A DNA stretch of 64,000 nt from Congeria kusceri (taxonomy: Eukaryota; Mollusca; Bivalvia; Myida; Dreissenidae): contig CM051026.1 in assembly GCA_027627225.1 (NCBI GenBank), forward strand, positions 7,142,915-7,206,914. The letters run 5' to 3'. This document shows, in pieces, positions 1 to 11,680 of the stretch (its first letter is position 1; each line of letters starts with the position of its first letter). Both the position numbers and the translations under genes were made by a program. The notes beneath the pieces were generated by a model. The model saw only the letters and a program-made list of their open reading frames with translations, was not told the origin of the DNA and did not search any database.

Positions 1-24
1 ATGTACTTAGTAGGTTAAATTTTG

Positions 25-182
25 CGTGCAACAACTTCATATATCTATCACTATTACAGATACTCAATTAAAACTTCACACATGTCTTCAGGGTCATAAT
101 ATATAAGGTCACTAACCAAGACCCATAACTGTGAAAAAGCGTTATGATTAGTCGAGCGCACTGTACAGAGGCATTTCTTGTT
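25..182 (+). repeat. Dispersed bivalve repeat, terminal unit
   Basis: The segment matches the repeat units at 35.07-36.49 kb almost word for word: a 'tgcgtgcaac' start, a 'tcacacatgtcttcaggg' core, a 'aaggtcacta' block, and a 'gtcgagcgcactgt' end like that at 36,460. It is one diverged unit plus the family's 3' end. No coding content is visible. Confidence 0.7.
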
Positions 183-240
183 TGATATCGGTTTCATTTT
201 AAGAATTATGGTTAATTGATGTAAAATACATGTTGATATT

Positions 241-281
241 GGTTGTTGTTGTTGTTGTTGTTGTTGCTGGTTGTTGTTGTG
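241..281. repeat. (TTG)n microsatellite
   Basis: About 13 mostly perfect TTG triplets are interrupted once by GCTGG. It is a simple repeat with no sign of being coding. Confidence 0.9.
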
Positions 282-287
282 TGCGTG

Positions 288-928
288 GGTGTTGGAATCT
301 GTACGACGTTATCAATAGACAAACCCATTCCGCGTCAGAAATTTTAATATCAGAGTTTTTCCTGTGCAAATGTGTGATTTTGAAGAATCATTAATATATA
401 AAATATTAAATATGTTCGGCGGTACATAGATTCGCACATTATTCCATCTATCATTCAGTCCTGGTTCTGAACAAGTGGAACTGTCGTCTGCATGTATAAC
501 TCTTATACGCCGTGCTCCGAACCACATGCCAGGTTTAGACCGGATACTTTGTGTACCGGATAACTGCAAACCGGAATTCAGCCATCCCTATCGACCGTTC
601 GGCCTTGCCGTCCTCCGTCGTAGAGTCCAACACATGTGCACTAACAACAGATGCACGATTTAAAAAAAAACGTACGTAGCAAAATGGAAATTATCAGCGC
701 TGAAAACAATAATAATCTCATATTTGTTTTTGATCTAGCAAATTGGGTTTCATCATTTTCTACAATAGTATAGTGTTATGTTTTTTTCAGCATTTCACAC
801 AATCTTCGATTGTAATATGTAACATAATATAGACTATTTGTTAATACTAAATATTTTGTGTTACTGTATGATCGTTATTCGTGATGATTACTGTAGTACG
901 ATATTGATTCATGACAACGTCATCGCAT
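288..928. other. Intergenic, nothing recognised
   Basis: Short ORFs of 62-85 codons exist on both strands around 312-663 but overlap one another and lack splice signals or recognisable motifs. I see no gene here. Confidence 0.6.
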
Positions 929-1110
929 CGCCTGTTTGTGTTACATCGTTGCGTCGTCTGGTGGTGTTACATCGTTGCCTCGCCTGGTTGTGTTACGTCA
1001 TTGCACCGCCTGGTTGTGTTACATCGTTGTCTCGCCTGGTTGTGTTACATCGTTGTCTCGCCTGGTTGTGTTACATCGTTGTGTCGCCTAGTTTCGTTAC
1101 ACCGTTGTGT
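929..1110 (+). repeat. 26-bp minisatellite, seven units
   Basis: Seven consecutive 26-bp units start at 929, 955, 981, 1007, 1033, 1059 and 1085, each beginning CGCCTGGTTGTGTTACATCG with one to a few substitutions and no indels. The three middle units are nearly identical, which suggests recent local expansion. Two forward frames stay open through the array (ORFs at 838-1143 and 911-1174), but this follows from the repeat and is not evidence of a gene. Confidence 0.9.
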
Positions 1111-1741
1111 CGCATGGACCCGTATTCACCAACTTACCCTTAGATTTAAGACTAAGAATAAAGAATATTCTTAGAACTGCTATATTCTAAGATCACTGTC
1201 AATGTGCATCTTACTTGGTATTCACCCACTCGAATTACATCATTCTTTATAAAGAATGATTTGTTAATGGCATAAGCAACACTGACACCCTGAATATTTG
1301 CAAACATTGAAGTATATTTTCTTGAAACTAAGTCTGTTCTTTTTTTTTAAGTCTAAGATAAACGACTCTAAATCGAAATTATTTCTTAAATATTGTTCAT
1401 GTACGCACAAATTGGTTCCAAACGGACATGGAATCTTGTATTTTGTGGATAATTTCGTATAAAAATAAAGTTGCAGTAGTGTAATGGATCGGAAGATGGG
1501 GAGTTCGAACTGTTACTTTTGCAAATTCATTAGTTTTGTATAAGTGTTACGAAACATGATACACGTATGAACGTATATATAAAGGATCACAAATCAAACA
1601 ACAGCTTGCAGTCAAAGACGCATTTCTGTTAATTAATGTAAAGTTACAGTGTCAAAATTTATTATTTGTTAAAATTGACCTAGAGTATTTAATTATCTGA
1701 ATATTTATGATAACCAAAATTGAAAGTATTCATGCTGTTTA
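1111..1741. other. AT-rich intergenic, nothing recognised
   Basis: No ORF, RNA gene or repeat structure stands out. Confidence 0.6.
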
Positions 1742-1868
1742 TTTAGACAATAATATACGTCAGAGCTGGGTCGGGCATCTATAATCGGCCCGCTGCCGAT
1801 ATAACGGCCCGAGGGCCTTTAGGTCGATTATAGACGCCCGGCCCAGCTCTGCCGTATATTGTCGTTTA
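1742..1868. mobile_element. Hairpin (foldback) element, about 127 bp
   Basis: Two arms of about 48 bp (roughly 1742-1790 and 1820-1868) are imperfect reverse complements. The core CAGAGCTGGG on the left pairs with CCCAGCTCTG on the right, and ATCTATAATCGGCC with its counterpart GGTCGATTATAGAC. The short CG-rich centre is itself palindromic (cggcccgagggcc). The arrangement fits a foldback MITE. It is strikingly GC-rich against AT-rich flanks. A related CG-rich scrap ('cggcccgtaatcgacgtc') lies near 3,330. Confidence 0.7.
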
Positions 1869-2886
1869 TAATACATATTATCCTGTCACAAGAAAAGAAT
1901 CATGCTACTTTCTTTATTACACAAAATGTTAACAAAACACCAAACACCCAACAAACTTTCCGTACTTTTATTTAGACTGGCTATACCAATTACCGCGAAT
2001 GTTAGTTTTTTACTGGCTTGCAACATATAACAAAACAGAAAGAAATAAAGACTGCTGGCGTATTGTAACAATACAACATTCTTCTATCAAAATAATTCAA
2101 ATATATCAAATAAAGAGCACAAGTTTAAACAACTGTTGTGTCAACAATTTGTGCATGTCATTAACCATCTATGTTCTGGCAATACACCTATTACCGTGAA
2201 TCTGATTATCAGCTAATCAAAATTCAGAAAAATCATGTTCAGGGTTAAACAAATGGTACTGTACAAAACATCAGTCATATAACATTATATTTGCTGAAAT
2301 TGTAAATCTATTCTATTTATAGTAAATGATAATTTATGTTAACAATGCTGTTGAAAACAAACTTTTACAAGACTTACGCGTTTAAATGAGTTTATTTACC
2401 TAACCCTAACCCAATGGAAAACAAAGTTGACTGCAGCTAGCAGCAACATTTTAACAAAGGGATAGACTTTGAAGATTATTTGCGCATGTGTGCGAAATTT
2501 ATTTCATTTGGAAATTTCCCGGTAATACGGATATCCCGGTAATAGGTATATGGAGTAGAATAGCCGACAGGTGTCCGCAATATCGCTGCAAGATATTCGT
2601 TGACGGCATAGTAGAACTATTAATTATAATATTCATCTAATTACGCAATACGTGACGCAATTATAACGAATGACGTAATTTATAAACAGAAAACAGTGAC
2701 GAAACAAACCCGTTTTCGCTGGACTCTCAGTTTTGTTGTGACAACATTATGTCGTGTTTGCTTTTATTTTTAGTAAAATACATTACTATTACAGTACTTT
2801 AATAAAGTGTGCATGGACGAATTCTGAATGATGAATGTGTCAGTTGGATAAATAATATATTTTGAGACGTTGAATCGAATAAAACG
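1869..2886. other. AT-rich intergenic, nothing convincing
   Basis: Two short overlapping ORFs of 61-66 codons lie on opposite strands near 1,886-2,199 and look accidental. A short run resembling telomere sequence occurs at about 2,399-2,412. Confidence 0.5.
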
Positions 2887-2932
2887 TTCTGACCAGTCAT
2901 TGCGATTTCGTAAATCGGGTTTCTGGTCAGAA
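2887..2932. other. Hairpin with perfect 10-bp outer stem
   Basis: TTCTGACCAG at 2887-2896 is exactly complementary to CTGGTCAGAA at 2923-2932, and the loop contains a second inverted repeat (GATTT/AAATC). It could be a MITE remnant or a structured transcript element. No further context is available. Confidence 0.55.
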
Positions 2933-3499
2933 TGGTTCACATGAAATTAATATCATGATTGTTAAAAATTAAGGCTTATGGATACAAGACAATTGAATTG
3001 AAGTGCTTACAGTATTGTTGGATTTTTATTGTTGGAAGCAATGGATTGAAATTGAGGTACAGTTAAAGTTTCCGATCTGTTCAATTTTGTTCAGTGATTC
3101 TTTTTCTCAAACTAAACGATGCATAGGCTATAGATCGTACATATATTTAATCAATTTAACTACAAACTTTCGTTAATATTCAGTATTTGCATTTTCGGAT
3201 ATAACCGTTAAATCTTGACTAAATACGCCATTCGTTGTCGTTGACGTCGCGCGATCGGATTCTCTTCGATTATCGAACAATCGGCCGCGGCCAATTATAT
3301 TATATCGGCTCAGCGGAGCCGCGTAACGGCCCGTAATCGACGTCAAAATGTTACTATTTTTAGTAACCCTATGTATTATTCGCTATTACTATACTGATTG
3401 GCAGGACAATTTGCTATCTAAAACGCTCCAATAATAAGTGTCCCAATGTTATAAACAGTATTTCCCTTCAATGTCTCTCCATTCCTACGCGTTTTGTAT
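2933..3499. other. Intergenic with a CG-rich palindromic patch
   Basis: Mostly AT-rich. The stretch 3,240-3,345 is CG-rich and carries short palindromes (cggccgcggcc; cggctcagcggagccg), possibly a remnant of the family at 1742-1868. No gene is seen. Confidence 0.5.
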
Positions 3500-4688
3500 T
3501 TGCAGTAATATATACTGGCCGTGGGCTGTTATTTATAACATCTATTGTTTGCCGTAACATATATTAGCCGTGGGCTGTTATTTAAAACGTCTATGGATTG
3601 CCGTAACATATACTAGCCGTGGGCTGTTATTTATAACGTTTATTTATAACGTTTATTGATTGCCGTAACATAGACTAACCGTGGGTTGTTATTTATAACG
3701 TCTATTGATTGCCGTAACATATACTAGCCGTGGGTTGTTATTTATAACGTCTATTGATTGCCGTAACATATACTAGCCGTGGGCTGTTCTTTATAACGTC
3801 TATTGATTGCCGTAACATATACTAGCCGTGGGCTGTTATTTATAACGTCTATTGATTGCCTAACATATACTAGCCGTAGGCTGTTATTTATAACGTCTAT
3901 TGATTGCCGTAACATATACTAGCCGTGGGCTGTTATTTATAACGTCTATTGAATGCCGTAACATATACTAGCCGTAGGCTGTTGTTTATAACGTCTATTG
4001 ATTGCCGTAACATATACTGGCCGTGGGCTGCTATTTATGACGTCTATTGAATGCAGTAACATATACTAGCCGTGGGCTGTTATTTATAACGTCTTTTGAT
4101 TGCCGTAACATATACTAGCCGTGGGTTGTTATTCATAACGTCTATTGATTGCCGTAACATATACTAGCCGTGGGCTGTTATTTATAACGTCTATTGATTG
4201 CCGTAACATATACAACTCGTGGGCTGTTATTTATAACGTCTATTGATTGCCGTAACATATACTAGCCGTGGGCTGTTATTTATAACGTCTATTGATTGCA
4301 GTAACATATACTAGCCGTGGGCTGTTATTTATAACGTCTATTCATTGCCGTAACATATACTGGCCGTGGGCTGTTATTTATAACGTCTATTGATTGCCGT
4401 AACATATACTAGCCGTGGGCTGTTATTTATAACGTCTATTCATTGCCGTAACATATACTAGCCGTGGGCTGTTATTTATAACGTCTATTGATTGCCGTAA
4501 CATATACTAGTCGTGGGCTGTTATTTATAACGTCAATTGATTGGCGCAACATATACTAGCCGTGGGTTGTTATTTATAACGTTTATTTATAATGTTTAAT
4601 GATTGCCGTTACAAATACTAGCCGTGGGCTGTTATTTATAACGTTTATTGATTGCCGTAACATAGACAAGCCGTGGGCTGTTATTTAT
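3500..4688 (+). repeat. 49-bp satellite, left block (about 24 units)
   Basis: Tandem 49-bp units read '...ATTGATTGCCGTAACATA', then 'TACTAGCCGTGGGCTG', then GTTATTTATAAC. The 12-bp end piece GTTATTTATAAC is a small palindrome with GTTAT and ATAAC arms. Units differ by point changes, and one carries a short internal duplication near 3,637-3,660. The block runs directly into the mobile element at 4,682 and resumes at 7,481, so it was once continuous with the right block. A CRISPR array is ruled out because there are no unique spacers. Confidence 0.95.
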
Positions 4689-4750
4689 TATGCCACTAAT
4701 GCACAATTACATTGGAGACGCTGACCCAATATTTTTAAGCGTTATTGCTC

Positions 4751-4850
4751 CTGACCGATAACACAAATTAACTCCGCCCATTTCCAAAATTATCATGTCC
4801 CTGACCGATAACACTTTTTAACTCCGCCCACATTAAAGAATATCATGCCA
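4751..4850 (+). repeat. 50-bp tandem duplication in the Crypton left end
   Basis: Two copies start at 4751 and 4801, each beginning CTGACCGATAACAC, followed by TTAACTCCGCCCA and ending TATCATG. A third 'CCCGCCCACA' echo sits near 4,878. Subterminal direct repeats could be recombinase or host-factor binding sites, or promoter elements for the gene starting at 5,178. That role is inference. Confidence 0.75.
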
Positions 4851-5177
4851 TTTTGTCGCGTGCGATGTTTGTTTAGTCCCGCCCACACTGAGAACTACTT
4901 TTTTTGTAGGCGTGGAATGTCGCTTATGTCGTTAAAATGTAAACAAACTATGAGATTCATATTTTATTCAGAAAAAAAATATACAAGTAGTATTTATTTG
5001 CAAAAAAACCCCATAGCATTTATAAAAAATATACAAAAAAAGGGAGACATGAATAAATTGAGCCTTAATCAATGGAAAAAAATACAATAAATAATTAACA
5101 ATACCAATTTGGGCCGCAAACATTTTATTACACTTAAACAACTAGACTAAAAGCGTTTTTAATTTAAATTAATAAAC

Positions 5178-7442
5178 ATGTCAGACTTTCCAAATTTCAT
5201 CACTGATTGGGATTGGCAAAATGAATCTGAAAGTAAACAGGTAATTTTGAATGTGAGTGAAGTGAACTCAAACGTACTGGCAGAATTCAGTATCGACCCT
5301 TTTTTTTCGATGATGACATGGAAATGCCAGCCTCTAATGCGATCATCGACAATGAACAAACATCAACAGAGGTGCAAATGCCAGTCTCTATTGAGCTCAA
5401 TAAAACTGAACACAAATCAAAAGAGGTGAAAGGGTTTGTTCCAATAAGCCAAGGAGACATTGACAAATACAATGCTCAGCAAACAAACAAAAACACAGTC
5501 AGAAAGCATGACTCAAATCTGAAAAAGCTTAAAACATTTTTAAAACAGCAAGAATTACCATCCGATATAAAAAAAGTTGAAATGAAAGAACTAGATGACA
5601 TCTTGTGCATGTTTATTTTGTCGATAAGAAAAGAAAATGGTGAGGAATATGAAACAACTTCACTCAGATCCTTTGTATCAACCATTGAAAAGGAACTGCA
5701 AATCAATCACTATCCATTCACCATTGGTAAGGGTGAGCGCCAAGGATTCCCAAGGTTCAGGGAAACACTTGCTGTAAGTCTAATAAAAGCCAAATAATAA
5801 GCTTCGTTAAAAATGTTTTTTTTTTTTTTTTTAAGAAAAATAAATACAAATCTTTTTAAGACAGCATATTTGTAAAACTGACATTAGCAATTTATCATAT
5901 TAATTAATTACATAAAAAATATCCAGAATATTTTTGACATCATTCAAAATGATTGAATTTTCATTGATTGTTTAAAGTTCTTTCAGTCTAAAATGAAAAA
6001 AGTTAAAAAAGAAGGTAAAGGAAACAAGGGTAATGCGGCCCAACCAATAGAAGAGCATGAAATTGAAAAGCTCTATAATGAAGGGCAACTAGGGAATGGC
6101 AGTCCACAGGCCATTATCAACACATTATGGTTCCGATTCACCACCAATTTCGGCATGAGAAGTGTTGAGGAACACTACAATTTACGGTAAAAAATACAAT
6201 TTCTCGACTTGTTCAAAAGAAGAATTGAGGGACAAATATTCACAATGCATCTTTATTATATCAAACAAGGTCTGGTAAAATCTGATGAGGTCCTGTAACA
6301 GGACCTCATGTCCTATGGATTTTTTGTGTCTTTCGCATGGGTTGAATTCAACAATTTATTTTAATTTAGATCTATAAAATTCAAAGATAAAACAATAATA
6401 TAATATAATATAAAAAAATACACTCAAAATTGAATTTTTGAAAAACAATTTGTTTCACCTTTCCGACAAATTAATTAGATGGGGTGATGTGAAGCTGTGC
6501 CGAGATGCAGAGGGAGACGAATATCTCGAGTTGGTCGAGAGGCAGACGAAGACTCGGACCGGTGCAACTGACGAGACTAGAACTGTGCCGCCAAGAATTT
6601 GGGCGAATGATCATGACCCATCGAAATGTGTGGTCGCAACTTACAGGTTCGTGTCACTGCCATTAAAAAAAAAACAATATTATAATAAAATATAACAAAA
6701 ACAACATGACATAAAATGTCAAAATAGTGTTTATCCATAACATTTTTATAGCGTGACTAGAAAGAATTACAACGTAGACCAAATATTTTGTATTAAAAAA
6801 TGATAATGTATAAGCTAGCAATACACCACTTTATTAAATAAAAAAAATATTTAGCATTTCTTTAAAATTAAACATTTTTATTATAGACTATATGCGTCAA
6901 AACGGCCCCATGGGTTATCCGAGCTAAACGACCCATTCTACCTGTCAACAAGCACGCAGACCAATGACAGTAGGACCACTGGCACTGATCGTTGGTTCAT
7001 CAGCATGAGAATGGGTGTCAAAAAAATAGCACAAATAATGAAACATATGTGCATTTGTGCAGGTATAACACGGAAACTTACCAACCACTCGGCCAGGAAA
7101 CACATGGTGCAGAAGCTGCGGGATTCAGGATGCTGTCCCACTGATATTATGCAGCTCAGTGGTCACAAAAACGTACAAAGCATCATCAACTACAGCAACA
7201 TGTCTCTCCAAACACAGAAAAAATGTTCCAGTATTTTATCAGGCAGTCGCATTTCAAACAGCAATGAATCCATCATTTCATCCAGCAAGTCTCAAAACAC
7301 CATGCAAAGCAAAAACGTCTCCATTTCAGCATCTTCGTCTCACACACAGCTGACAGCATCTGTGAACCCCGCACAAAAGCAGCTTCTTCAGGAACAATTA
7401 CCTATTCCTCGCCTTTTCCTACGCCATATCAGACTCGTCTGA
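5178..7442 (+). CDS. Crypton tyrosine recombinase, 4 exons, one frame break
   Basis: Catalyses DNA strand exchange for the host Crypton. Exons 5178-5773, 5987-6186, 6479-6646 and 6887-7442 have GT/AG introns (GTAAGT, GTAAAA and GTTCGT donors) and compatible phases. Allowing one extra T in the T8 run at 5300-5307, the total is 1,521 nt, or 506 residues. The N-terminal third is acidic and then basic and helical, as in the DNA-binding region of this family. The 'GKGNKGNAA' segment opens the catalytic part. Catalytic residues visible: Arg257 in FGMRSVEEH, His389 and Arg392 in NHSAR, His415 in SGHKN, Tyr424 in INYSN. WGDVKL follows the first Arg. The last 70 residues are Ser/Gln-rich with no known motif. 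The ATG at 5178 is the first in frame after a stop-rich AT leader. Family assignment is firm. Whether the T-run break is a real mutation or a base-calling error in a homopolymer cannot be told from here. Confidence 0.8.
5300..5307 (+). other. T8 homopolymer where the recombinase frame breaks
   Basis: Upstream the frame reads ...EFSIDPFF. Downstream the clearly conserved frame begins DDDMEMPAS. They join only if the run has nine T. Everything else in the gene is open, so this is either a single-base deletion or a sequencing slip. Confidence 0.7.
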
Positions 7443-7480
7443 TATCACATGATATCAAAAGTCACCGACCATATATTCTC

Positions 7481-10400
7481 TATTTATAACGTCAATTGAT
7501 TGCCGAAACATAGACTAGCCGTGGGCTGTTATTTATAACGTTTATTGATTGCCATAACATAGACTAGCCGTGGGCTGTTATTTATAACGTTTATTGATTG
7601 CCGTAACATATACTAGCCGTGGGCTGTTATTTATAACGTTTATTGATTGCCGTGACATATACTGGCCATGGGCTGTTATTTATAACGTCTATTGATTGCC
7701 GAAACATATACTAGCAGAAGGCTGTTTTTTATAACGTTTATTGATTGCGGCAACATATACTAGCCGTGGGCTGATATTTATAACGTCTATTGATTGCCGT
7801 AACATATACTAGCCGTGGGCTGTTATTTATAACGTCTATTGAATGCCGTAACATATACTAGCCGTGGTCTGTTATTTATAACGTTTATTGATTGCCGTAA
7901 CATATACTAGCCGTTGGATGTTGCTTATAACGTCTATTGATTACCGTAACATATACTGGCCGTGGGCTGTTCTTTATAACGTCTATTGAATGCCGTAACA
8001 TATACTAGCCGTGGGCTGTTATTTATAACGTCTATTGATTGCCGTAACATATAGTAGCCGTGGGTTGTTATTTATAACGTCTATGGATTGCCGTAACATA
8101 TACTAGCCGTGGGATGTTATTTATAACGTCTATTGATTGCCGTAATATATACTAGCCGTGGGCAGTTATTTATAACGTCTATTGATTGCCGTAACATATA
8201 CTAGCCGTGGGCTGTTATTTATAACGTTCATTGATTGCCGTAACATATACTGGCCGTGGGCTGTTATTAATAACGTCTATTGATTGCCTAACATATACTA
8301 GCCGTGGGCTGTTATTTATAACGTCTATTGATTACCGTAACATATACTAGCCGTGGGCTGTTATTTATAATGTTTATTTATTGCCGTAACATATACTAGC
8401 CGTGGGCTGTTATTTGTAAGGTTTATTGATTGCCGTAACATATACTGGCCGTTGGCTGTTATGTATAACGTCTATTGAATGCCTATCATATACTAGCCGT
8501 GGTCTGTTATTTATAACTTCATTTGATTGCCGTAAGATGTACTAGCCGTGGGCTGTTATTTATAACGTCTACTGATTGCCGTAACATATACTAGCCGTGG
8601 GCTGTTATTTATAACGTCTATTGATTTCCGTTACATACACTAGCCGTGGGCTGTTATTTATAACGTCTATTGATTACCGTGACAAATACTAGCCGTGGGC
8701 TGTTATTCATAACGTCTATTGATTGCCGTGACAAATACTAGCCGTGGGCTGTTATTCATAACGTTTATAGATTGCCGTAACATATACTAGCCCTGGGCTG
8801 TTATTTATAACGTTTTTTGATTGCCGTGACATATACTGGCCATCGGCTGTTATTTATAACGTCTATTGATTGCCTAACATATACTAGCCGTGGGCTGTTA
8901 TTTATAACCTTTATTGATTGCCTAACATATACTGGCCATGGGCTGTTATTTATAACGTCTATTGATTGCCTAACATATACTAGCAGTGTGGTGTTATTTA
9001 TAACGTCTATGGTTTGCAGTAACATATACTAGCCGTGGGCTGTTATTTATAACGTCTATTGATTGCCTAACATATACTAGCCGTGGGCTGTTATTTTTAA
9101 CGTCTATCGATTGCCTAACATATTCTAGCCGTGGGCTGTAATTGATAACGTCTATTGATTGCCGTAACATATACTAGCCGTGGGCTGTTATTTATAATGT
9201 TTATTTATTGCCGTTACATATACTAGCCGTGGGCTGTTATTTATAAGGTATATTTTTTGCCGTAACATATCAAGGCCGTGGGCTGTTATGTATAAAGTGT
9301 ATTGATTGCCTATCATATACTAGCCGTGGGCTGTTATTTATAACGTCATTTGATTGCCGTAACATATACTAGCCGTGGGCTGTTATTTATAACGTCTACT
9401 AATTGCCGTAACATATTCTAGCCGTGGGCTGTTATTTATAACATCTATTGATTGCTGTTACATACACTAGCCGTGGGCTGCTATTTATAACGTCTATTGA
9501 TTGCCGTGACAAATACTGGCCGTGGGCAGTTGTTTATAACGTCTATTGATTGCCGTAACATTTACTAGCCGTGGGCTGTTATTTATAACGTTTTTTGATT
9601 GCCGTGACATATACTGGCCATCGACTGTTATTCATAACGTCTATTGATTGCCGTAACATATACTAGCCGTGGGCTGTTATTTATAACGTTTATTGATTGC
9701 CGTGTCATATACTAGCCGTGGGCTGTTATTTATAACGTTTATTGATTGCCGTGACATATACTGGCCATGGGCTGTTATTTATAACGTCTATTCATTGCCG
9801 TAACATTTACTAGCAGTGGGCTGTTATGTATAACGTTTATTGATTGCCGTAACATATACTAGCCGTGGGCTGTTATTTATAACGTCAATTGAATGCCGTA
9901 ACGTATACTAGCCGTGGGCTGTTATTTATAACGTCTATTGATTGCCGTAACATATACTAGCCGTGGGCTGTTATTTATCACGTTCATTGATTGCCGTAAC
10001 ATATACTAGCCGTTGGCTGTTGTTTATTACGTCTATGGATTGCCGTAACATATACTGGCCGTGGGCTGTTATTTATAACGTCTATTGATTGCCGTAACAT
10101 ATACTAGCCGTGGGCTGTTATTTATAACGTCTATTGATTGCCGTAACATACACTAGCCGTGGGCTGTTATTTATAACGTCTATTGATTGCCGTAACATAC
10201 ACTAGCCGTGGGCTGTTATTTATAACGTCTATTGATTGCCGTAACATACACTAGCCGTGGGCTGTTATTTATAACGTCTATGGATTGCCGTAACATATAC
10301 TGGCCGTGGGCTGTTATTTATAACGTCTATTGATTGCCGTAACATACACTAGCCGTGGGCTGTTATTTATAACGTCTATTGAATGCCGTAACATATACTA

Positions 10401-11680
10401 GTCGTGGGCTGTTATTTATAACGTCTATTGATTACCTAACATATACTAGCCATGGGCTGTTATTTATAACGATCATTGATTGCCTAACATATACTAGCCG
10501 TGGGCTGTTATTTATAACGTCTATTGATTGCCTAACATATACTAGCCGTGGGCTGTTATTTATAACGTCTATTGATTGCCTAACATATACTGGCCTTGGG
10601 CTGTTATTCATAACGTCTATTGATTGCCTAACATATACTAGCCGTGGGCTGTTATTTATAACGTCTATTGATTGCCGTAACATATACTAGCCATGGGTTG
10701 TTATTTATAACGTCTATTGATTGCCGTATTATATACTAGCCGTGGGCTGTTATTTATAACGTCTATTGATTGCCGTAACATATACTAGCCGTGGGCTGTT
10801 ATTTATAACGTCTATTGATTGCCGTAATATATACTAGCCGTGGGCTGTTATTTATCAAGTTCATTGATTGCCGTAATATATACTAGCCGTTGGCTGTTAT
10901 TTATAACGTCTATTGATTGCCGTAACATATACTGGCCGTGGGCTGTTATTTATAACGTCTATTGAATGCCGTAACATATACTAGTCGTGGGCTGTTATTT
11001 ATAACGTCTATTGATTACCGTAACATATACTAGCCGTGGGCTGTTATTTATAACGATTATTGATTGCCTAACATATACTAGCCTTGGGCTGTTATTTATA
11101 ACGTCTATTGATTGCCTAACATATACTAGCCGTGGGCTGTTATTTATAACGTTTATTGATTGCCGTAACATATACTAGACGTGGGCTGTTATTTATAACG
11201 TCTATTGATTGCCGTAGCATATACTGGCCGTGGGCTGTTATTTATAACGTTTATTGATTGCCGTAACATATACTAGCCGTGGGCTGTTGATTGCCTAACA
11301 TATACTAGCCGTGGGCTGTTATTTATAACGTCTATTGATTGCCGTATCATATACTAGCCGTGGGCTGTTATTTATAACGTCTATTGATTGCCTGTCATAT
11401 TCTAGCCGTGGGCTGTTATTTATAACGTCTATTGATTGCCTAACATATACTGGCCTTGGGCTGTTATTCATAACGTCTATTGATTGCCTAACATATACTA
11501 GCCGTGGGCTGTTATTTATAACGTCTATTGATTGCCGTAACATATACTAGCCGTGGGCTGTTATTTATAACGTCTATTGATTGCCTAACATATACTAGCC
11601 GTGGACTGTTATTTATAACGTCTATTGATTGCCGTAACATATACTAGCCGTGGGCTGTTATTTATATCGTCTATGGATTG
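7481..11680 (+). repeat. 49-bp satellite, right block (about 86 units)
   Basis: Same unit as 3500-4688. Most units are 49 bp. A 48-bp variant that lacks the G of 'TGCCGTAAC' (giving 'TGCCTAAC') is clustered around 8,860-9,130, 10,430-10,640 and 11,290-11,600. In those clusters the frame stays open, which gives artificial ORFs such as 10,379-10,690 on the plus strand with a 16-residue repeat. A segment near 10,570-10,700 reappears with the same private variants (CTGGCCTTGGG, TTATTCATAAC) about 860 bp downstream near 11,430-11,560, showing internal duplication. The block ends in a degraded unit at about 11,680. Confidence 0.95.

Larger units (their letters stand above)
4682..7480 (+). mobile_element. 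Crypton-type tyrosine recombinase transposon inserted in satellite
   Basis: A 2,799-bp segment interrupts the 49-bp satellite. The heptamer TATTTAT occurs at 4682-4688 (left junction) and again at 7481-7487 (right junction). Removing one heptamer plus the insert rejoins '...GGGCTGT' to 'TATTTATAACGTC', which is a normal satellite unit. There are no terminal inverted repeats, and the only gene is a spliced tyrosine recombinase. These are the known hallmarks of Cryptons, which are thought to integrate by recombination of a circular intermediate at a short shared core. The left end holds a 50-bp direct duplication before the gene. Only 38 bp separate the stop codon from the right end. The exact boundary is ambiguous by the 7 shared bases. 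Confidence 0.85.

Noticed and set aside
2399..2412. Interstitial telomere repeat (CCTAACCCTAACCC)
   Set aside because: Just over two hexamer copies, well within chance for this composition.
4845..5090. Second Crypton gene (81 codons)
   Set aside because: AT-driven frame with no motif, lying in the leader and repeat region of the element.
10379..10690. Protein made of 16-residue repeats (both strands) in the satellite
   Set aside because: The frame is open only where the 48-bp variant occurs and is flanked by 49-bp units that break it. No start context or splice sites.
3500..11680. CRISPR-like array
   Set aside because: Units are contiguous 49-bp satellite copies without unique spacers, and the genome is eukaryotic.
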